This document shows, piece after piece, positions 59,339-64,000 of a stretch of 64,000 nt of DNA; the first letter of the stretch is position 1, and every line of letters begins with the position of its first letter. Location: NCBI RefSeq assembly GCF_014773245.1, contig NZ_JACWMX010000001.1:1-64000 (forward strand), written 5' to 3'. Under the pieces are notes generated by a model. That model saw only the letters and a program-made list of their open reading frames with translations, made no database searches and was not told the DNA's origin. This DNA comes from Mucilaginibacter glaciei (lineage in GTDB: Bacteria; Bacteroidota; Bacteroidia; Sphingobacteriales; Sphingobacteriaceae). Made by a program: the position numbers and the translations under genes.

Positions 59339-61501
59339 TTAAGCCGGGATCTTTCTCGGCTTTTCTCTTTCCCAAAAACGGTGTTGTTTAATGTCGGCAA
59401 TAAATTGCTTAGCCAGGTCATTTGCGTTGTCGCTAACAATCACACCCTCGTCAGATTCGATCTTCTTGCTGAAATAGGTAGCTTCTATCACCTGCATCGC
59501 CCCGGCATCAGCCGCTATGGGCTTACAATGCTTGAATGCTTCATTCAGGAAATGTATTGCATCCGGTTCAGCTTCTATTGATGCCACGCTGTTTGTACCA
59601 CCTGGTACATATACCGCATCGAATAATACCGAAGCCGCTGTCAGGAAGCTTTCGTCTGCCTGGATCTGCTCATCATTTTTGGACGTGATAAAGCCTAATC
59701 GCGGCGCGATCACATTTACCGAGCCCCCTTCGGCTTCAATGGCTTTTTTAACTGCTAACAAAGCTTTTTCATCAACACCATCTGCCGCCAGTATCGCTAC
59801 CTTACGGGTTTGGATGCTATCTTTAATGGTGTTGGCCATGCTTAACGGCTCCGATTTTTTCAAAGAACCTTCAAATATCACCGATTCATAATCGGCGATG
59901 TCTGCATCAGCGGGGACGTTTTTATTGATCGGGGTTTCCGGCGTGGGCACATGCAAACCTAAAGCATACGCCACGCCACCGGCTAAGCCTTTGTCAATCA
60001 GCGACAGGATGCCTAACATCCGTTCACGAATGGCAACGGTTTTTACTTTGCCGAGTTCAAAGCTTAAGGCATCAACAATATGGTTCTGCTCCGGGGTAGA
60101 CTGGCTGTTGAAAAATAGCTTTGCTTGGCTAAAGTGATCTAAAAAGCTTTTGCTTCTCGCCCTTATCTTGCGCGCATCAATGCGCTCGTTGTAACTTACA
60201 AAACCACCTTCGGCAGCTTTAGCCTGTGCAGGAGAATTGCCGCCTAACGTGTTTGGACTGTAGCTTGTTTTACCGCTATTGATAGCCTGGCGCATGTGGC
60301 CGTCGCGCTGGTTGTTGTAAACCGGTACTATAGGCCTGTTAATAGGGATCTCCTGGAAATTCGGGCCGCCTAAACGTAACAGCTGCGTATCAGTATAAGA
60401 GAACAATCTGCCTTGTAACAGCGGATCATTAGTAAAATCAATCCCGGGAACGATGTGGCCTAAGTGAAAGGCTACCTGCTCGGTTTCTGCAAAAAAGTTA
60501 TCTGGGTTGCGGTTAAGCGTCATTTTACCAATGCGCTGTACGGGCACTAATTCTTCGGGCACTAATTTGGTCGAATCCAGCAGGTCGAATTCAAATTTAA
60601 ATTCATCCTCTTCGGGAATGATCTGTACACCCAGTTCCCACTCGGGGAAGGCGCCGCTTTCAATCGCATCCCAAAGGTCGCGACGGTGAAAATCAGGGTC
60701 TTTACCGGAGATGTTTTGTGCTTCGTCCCATGCTACAGAATGCACACCTAATAAAGGTTTCCAGTGGAATTTTACAAAGCTCGCCACGCCTTCGGCATTT
60801 ACAAATCTAAACGTGTGTACACCAAACCCTTCCATCATCCGTAAACTACGGGGCAATGCGCGGTCGCTCATGGCCCACATCACCATGTGCGCAGATTCGG
60901 GCGTTAAAGAAATAAAATCCCAGAAGGTATCATGTGCCGATGCTGCCTGCGGCATTTCGTTATCCGGCTCGGGTTTAACCGCGTGGATCAGATCAGGAAA
61001 CTTGATCGCATCCTGGATAAAAAATACGGGCATGTTGTTGCCCACCAGGTCAAAGTTACCTTCCTGAGTGTAAAAGCGTACCGCGAAACCACGTACATCC
61101 CTCGCAAGGTCTGATGAGCCCTTAGAGCCGGCCACAGTCGAGAAACGTACAAACACAGGTGTTTCGGTTTCTGTATCGTTCAGGAACAGCGCTTTAGTTA
61201 CTGCCGATTGTGATTCGTATAATTTAAATACACCATGCGCGCCAGAACCACGTGCATGCACCACGCGTTCGGGGATGCGTTCGTGGTCAAAGTGTGTGAT
61301 CTTTTCACGCAGGATAAAATCTTCCAGCAGGGAAGGACCGCGGTCGCCTGCTTTCAAAGAGTTATTATCGTCGTTTATTTTGGTGCCGGTATTGGTGGTC
61401 ATCAATTGACCGGTTGCATCGTCCCTGAACTGGCCAAGTTGTTCGCTCTTTTTGTTGCCGGGCTCTGCTGCAGGTTTTTCTGCCTTTTTATTTTCTGCCA
61501 T
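59339..61501 (-). CDS. katE: catalase HPII (large-subunit, DJ-1 domain)
   Basis: 720 residues, the large clade 2 catalase. The heme catalase domain spans about residues 30-540: distal His in ERVVHARGSGAHGVF, distal Asn in VGNNMPVFFIQDA, and the heme-ligand Tyr in RLFSYTDTQLLRLG. The C-terminal about 150 residues form a DJ-1/PfpI-like domain (KVAILAADGVDEKALLAVKK, VYVPGGTNSVAS). It breaks down hydrogen peroxide in the cytoplasm, usually in stationary or stress conditions. It lies 17 bases after the DUF892 gene, so they are co-transcribed. Confidence 0.96.
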   Translation of the reverse strand: MAENKKAEKPAAEPGNKKSEQLGQFRDDATGQLMTTNTGTKINDDNNSLKAGDRGPSLLEDFILREKITHFDHERIPERVVHARGSGAHGVFKLYESQSAVTKALFLNDTETETPVFVRFSTVAGSKGSSDLARDVRGFAVRFYTQEGNFDLVGNNMPVFFIQDAIKFPDLIHAVKPEPDNEMPQAASAHDTFWDFISLTPESAHMVMWAMSDRALPRSLRMMEGFGVHTFRFVNAEGVASFVKFHWKPLLGVHSVAWDEAQNISGKDPDFHRRDLWDAIESGAFPEWELGVQIIPEEDEFKFEFDLLDSTKLVPEELVPVQRIGKMTLNRNPDNFFAETEQVAFHLGHIVPGIDFTNDPLLQGRLFSYTDTQLLRLGGPNFQEIPINRPIVPVYNNQRDGHMRQAINSGKTSYSPNTLGGNSPAQAKAAEGGFVSYNERIDARKIRARSKSFLDHFSQAKLFFNSQSTPEQNHIVDALSFELGKVKTVAIRERMLGILSLIDKGLAGGVAYALGLHVPTPETPINKNVPADADIADYESVIFEGSLKKSEPLSMANTIKDSIQTRKVAILAADGVDEKALLAVKKAIEAEGGSVNVIAPRLGFITSKNDEQIQADESFLTAASVLFDAVYVPGGTNSVASIEAEPDAIHFLNEAFKHCKPIAADAGAMQVIEATYFSKKIESDEGVIVSDNANDLAKQFIADIKQHRFWEREKPRKIPA

Positions 61502-61518
61502 AATTTTAAAAAATTGAT

Positions 61519-62070
61519 TTAGGCTTCGTTTGCTGCCTGGTAATTAATATCGTTCTCTGCTACGTCTGTAAGCAGTTCATCTGCAGTTTTTTCTTCGGTA
61601 AGGGTTTGATAAAGCAAATCGGCAACATCATCTAAACCAAGCGTTTTGGCCAGTTGCGTTAAACCGCCGTAAGTGGCTATCTCATAATGCTCCACCTTTT
61701 GCGATGCCAGTATGATACCTACATCGCGTGTGGCGGTGCCCTGTTCTGTGCTTTCTACAATGCCTTCGCCTTCTTTGGTCAGGCCTTCCATTGCGTCACA
61801 TTTTTTAGCTATCGGTTCTTCGCCCAATAAACTGAAAACCTGCTCCAGGCGGCTTACGTGGCCCTTAGTTTGCTCGAGGTGATCGGTAATGGTGCTTTTT
61901 AATTTGTCGGATGTAGCGGCTTCTATCATCTTAGGCAGGTTTTTTACCAGGTGGTTTTCGGCCCAATAAATATCCATTATACTATCTTTAAATAGTTCCA
62001 GCAAAGCAGGCTCTGCTTCGGGCGATGTTTTTGTACTGAACTTTGGTTCGGTACCTGTTTCTTTTTTCAT
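61519..62070 (-). CDS. ferritin-like DUF892 (YciE/YciF) protein
   Basis: 183 residues. The DUF892 four-helix bundle is intact: LFKDSIMDIYWAENHLVKNL, LPKMIEAATSDKLKSTITDH, HLEQTKGHVSRLEQVFSLLG, KKCDAMEGLTKEGEGIVE, VEHYEIATYGGLTQLAKTLG and the closing LTEEKTADELLTDVAEND. The Glu and His metal ligands typical of the family are all kept, unlike the copy at 54395. These proteins are stress-induced and may bind iron or handle peroxide. It is the first gene of a two-gene operon with the catalase, which fits a role in oxidative stress. Confidence 0.93.
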   Translation of the reverse strand: MKKETGTEPKFSTKTSPEAEPALLELFKDSIMDIYWAENHLVKNLPKMIEAATSDKLKSTITDHLEQTKGHVSRLEQVFSLLGEEPIAKKCDAMEGLTKEGEGIVESTEQGTATRDVGIILASQKVEHYEIATYGGLTQLAKTLGLDDVADLLYQTLTEEKTADELLTDVAENDINYQAANEA

Positions 62071-62262
62071 AAGTTAATGATTGATGGGAGTTGAGGATTG
62101 TTAGAGATAAAACGAATAAATCCGCGCATTGTTTAATTTATTATTAAATTATTTAACAATAAATACAATTGCTTGGTAAGCTTGAGATCGGCCTTATCAT
62201 GAAATTGTCCTGACAAACAAAACGGCGGTCGTGGCTATTTAAAAGTAAATAAAATAGCAACA

Positions 62263-63099
62263 ATGAGTAAAGTATGGTTTATAACAGGCTGCTCTACCGG
62301 TTTCGGCAGGGAATTAGCCAAAGAGGTTTTAGCACAGGGCTATAAAGCCGCAGTAGCATCACGTAATACCGATGATGTAAAGGATATCATTACCGACTAC
62401 CCCGAAACGGCCATTGCCGTTAAATTAGATGTAACCAAAGCCGACGAGATCTCGGCGGCAGTTGAGCAGATCAAACAGAAATTCGGGCAGATAGATGTAT
62501 TGGTGAACAATGCCGGGATAGGTTATTTTGGAGCGATAGAAGAGAGTGAAGAAGACGAGATCCGCCGGATGTTCGAGATCAACTTCTTCGGGTTGGCCAA
62601 TGTGACTAAGGCAGTGTTGCCAAATATGCGCTCCCAAAAAAGCGGGCATATCGTCAACATAGCCTCAATAGGTGGCCTGGTTGGTTTCCCTACTGTGGGA
62701 TTCTATAACGCTACCAAATTCGCGGTAGATGGCTTTTCGGAATCGTTAGCGAAAGAAACAAAGCCACTGGGCATTAAAGTGACCGTGATTGCACCAAGCG
62801 GTTTCCGTACAGATTGGGCAGGCCGGTCGGCAAATGAAAGTAAGACAGTAATAGAAGACTATAAAACTACAGCAGGTGCTAACAAAGAGAACATCCGCGG
62901 TTACAGCGGTAACCAACCCGGCGACCCGGTGCGCGCAGCAAAAGCGATTGTTAAGGCTGTTGAGTCTGAAAACCCGCCTTTGCGTTTATTATTAGGTGCA
63001 GCTGCCTTAAAAGGTGGCCGCAATAAAATAACTGAACTACAGCGCGACTTTGACGCCTGGGAGGAAACTACCGTTTGGGCAGATAACCCTAAACAGTAG
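62263..63099 (+). CDS. SDR-family oxidoreductase
   Basis: 278 residues, classical short-chain dehydrogenase. Cofactor motif TGCSTGFGREL (TGxxxGxG), NNAGIGYFG, IVNIASIGGLVGFPTVGFYN with the Ser, and the active-site Y148-N-A-T-K152. The TGCSTGFGRE start is typical of members annotated as oxidoreductases or retinol-dehydrogenase-like; the substrate is unknown. NADP preference is suggested by a basic Arg after the second strand (ASRNTDDV). It is transcribed alone, divergent from the stress operon, and followed by a hairpin. Confidence 0.93.
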   Translation: MSKVWFITGCSTGFGRELAKEVLAQGYKAAVASRNTDDVKDIITDYPETAIAVKLDVTKADEISAAVEQIKQKFGQIDVLVNNAGIGYFGAIEESEEDEIRRMFEINFFGLANVTKAVLPNMRSQKSGHIVNIASIGGLVGFPTVGFYNATKFAVDGFSESLAKETKPLGIKVTVIAPSGFRTDWAGRSANESKTVIEDYKTTAGANKENIRGYSGNQPGDPVRAAKAIVKAVESENPPLRLLLGAAALKGGRNKITELQRDFDAWEETTVWADNPKQ

Positions 63100-63120
63100 C
63101 CAACTACTATCTTTTAATCG

Positions 63121-63150
63121 GAAAACCCGGCGAAGCTGTCGGGTTTTCTG
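63121..63150 (+). terminator. rho-independent terminator of SDR gene
   Basis: Stem GAAAACCCG / CGGGTTTTC around GCGAAGCTGT, followed by TGATTTT. It starts 21 bases past the stop. Confidence 0.8.
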
Positions 63151-63277
63151 ATTTTAACCGTTTTTATCAGCGGTTTTAGGTTCGATTAGGGGAGAATTAA
63201 AAATAATCAAAACCTTATCTATGGTTAATAGTTGTATTTATAAGTTAATTATTATAAACCATTATATAAATAACATT

Positions 63278-63739
63278 ATGAAAAAGATAAGTTTGATGAT
63301 GGCGGCTGTTGCCACCTGTGCATTAGGATATGCCACAGCAAAAACAACCCACACAACAGATAAGGTGATATTGGCAAATGGTGTTGCAACCATTCAACAG
63401 GATACGGTACCAAAATCGCGTACCAAGAGCACGCGTACAAAGCCGGTAAGAACAACACCGGCAACTAACCCTTCGGCGTACCCAACTACACCAACGAACC
63501 CAAATTACCCGGCAGATCCGACTAATCCGAATGTGCCTCGTACAACGCCTACTACGCCAACGTCACCAACCATGCCTACGGTGCCAACATCACCTACAAG
63601 CCCAACTACACCGGTGCCAACAATGCCTACCAGCCCAACACCAACGCCGGTACCGCAAACAACACCAAGCCCAATGACACCGACATCGCCGACAGCACCA
63701 TCAGTACCTGTTACGCCAGGGCGTGTACCAAGTAAATAA
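63278..63739 (+). CDS. secreted Pro/Thr-rich low-complexity protein
   Basis: 153 residues from ATG 63278; the frame to 63221 is not supported. Signal peptide MKKISLMMAAVATCALGYAT. A short region with DKVILANGVATIQQDTVPKS is followed by a basic stretch (RTKSTRTKPVRTTP), and then about 85 residues made almost only of Pro, Thr, Ser, Asn, Val and Met in a degenerate TPTTPTSPTMP-type repeat. No domain is recognised. Such tails are typical of cell-surface spacers and possible O-glycosylation sites. Its N-terminus is like the KKDVGTAD family (MKK-hydrophobic), but the rest is unrelated. The complementary strand is open by chance. Confidence 0.75.
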   Translation: MKKISLMMAAVATCALGYATAKTTHTTDKVILANGVATIQQDTVPKSRTKSTRTKPVRTTPATNPSAYPTTPTNPNYPADPTNPNVPRTTPTTPTSPTMPTVPTSPTSPTTPVPTMPTSPTPTPVPQTTPSPMTPTSPTAPSVPVTPGRVPSK

Positions 63740-63761
63740 TACACAGATCAATGATAATTAC

Positions 63762-63793
63762 AAGCCGGGGTTTTTAAGCCCCGGCTTTTTTGT
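63762..63793 (+). terminator. rho-independent terminator of Pro/Thr-rich gene
   Basis: Stem AAGCCGGGG / CCCCGGCTT around TTTTTAAG with a following T run, 23 bases past the stop. Confidence 0.9.
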
Positions 63794-63877
63794 GCCGTTT
63801 TTTTCTCTGTCCAACCTGCACCAACTGTTCCGGATAAATAATTACCTTAGTTTTTATTATTCCCAAACTCATCACAC

Positions 63878-64000
63878 ATGCATATTTTTGTTTTTCTGGC
63901 CACTTTTTTATTAATCACAAGGGTTAGGAAGTCGCTAAAATTTTCGCCTGTTTATCCTAAGTGGGACAGGCCCCTTCAACTAGCGAGTTTCGCGGTGGCT
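63878..64000 (+). CDS. possible 5' end of an unidentified gene
   Basis: An open frame from ATG 63878 runs to the window edge without a stop (41 codons). It begins MHIFVFLATFLLITRVRKSL, a hydrophobic stretch followed by basic residues, and continues KFSPVYPKWDRPLQLA. This could be a membrane protein start, but 41 codons without a stop can occur by chance, and no ribosome binding site is clear. I cannot name a family. Confidence 0.25.
   Translation, partial: MHIFVFLATFLLITRVRKSLKFSPVYPKWDRPLQLASFAVA

Noticed and set aside
63505..63744. Minus-strand Gly/Val-rich frame opposite the Pro/Thr-rich gene
   Set aside because: It is the mirror of the low-complexity coding strand. The plus strand has a signal peptide, a normal start and a terminator.
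1..64000. Search for tRNA, rRNA, insertion sequences and SusC/SusD pairs
   Set aside because: None was recognised by eye in any intergenic gap or frame. A tRNAscan or HMM run could confirm this.

Overview
The window looks like a chromosomal segment of a Bacteroidota bacterium of the family Sphingobacteriaceae, most like Mucilaginibacter or Pedobacter. This is inferred from protein style, not from a database search. The pointers are GMC oxidoreductases with gluconate-dehydrogenase subunit 3 partners, DUF1080 proteins, GH78/GH88/GH31 enzymes, DHp-only truncated sensor kinases, weak Shine-Dalgarno sequences and REP-like intergenic repeats. No rRNA, tRNA, CRISPR array, transposase or prophage was recognised.

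Layout. (1) 1-1258, minus strand: a tandem family of six very small exported proteins, the last cut by the window edge. Every complete member ends exactly in KKDVGTAD (one variant is KDIGTAD), and some carry several 27-bp copies of the motif. A TPR sensor with a membrane segment and a kinase-less DHp domain (1590-3044) lies divergently beside it. This pair is the best candidate for an undescribed system. (2) 3048-11938: an XRE regulator, a UvrD/PcrA helicase, a DUF255 thioredoxin-fold protein, an FKBP isomerase, two small envelope proteins and a fatty-acid desaturase. (3) 12090-27599, plus strand: a large sugar-oxidation cluster in two transcription blocks separated by a terminator at about 20904. 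It holds two GMC dehydrogenases, two Tat-exported subunit-3 partners, two Gfo/Idh/MocA proteins, four xylose-isomerase-like TIM barrels, a lipoprotein cytochrome c, an MFS transporter and a DUF1080 protein. Together they fit oxidation of glycosides at C3 in the periplasm, followed by cleavage of the 3-keto-glycoside. (4) 27761-34170: NIPSNAP protein, FAD oxidoreductase, GH88, TMEM175-like channel, YceH, SGNH hydrolase and a nucleotide-sugar-epimerase-like protein. (5) 43307-34339, minus strand: a second sugar operon (SGNH hydrolase, Gfo/Idh/MocA, NagB-like, PfkB kinase, a third GMC, DUF1080) followed by a GH78 rhamnosidase. No SusC/SusD pair is present.

(6) 44932-43441, minus strand: a compact ECF sigma / small anti-sigma-like / ClpP operon. 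(7) 45277-49460: phosphoglucomutase, aspartate kinase and diaminopimelate decarboxylase. The decarboxylase carries what looks like an in-frame insertion of intergenic-repeat DNA. (8) 49608-56152: a 17-codon ORF with its own terminator, a GAF-PAS-DHp protein, cold-shock protein, small membrane protein, YtxH protein, M1 peptidase, divergent DUF892 protein and Smr protein. (9) 56388-64000: GH31, ankyrin protein, a catalase HPII/DUF892 operon, an SDR, and a Pro/Thr-rich secreted protein.

Short palindromic repeats built on GTTCA or GTTCC occur at 6508, 34270 and 54951. Other REP-like fragments lie at about 44990 and 48085. Several genes need shorter starts than the longest open frame, because the longer frame begins at a non-ATG codon or runs into repeats or the preceding gene. 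These are noted entry by entry.
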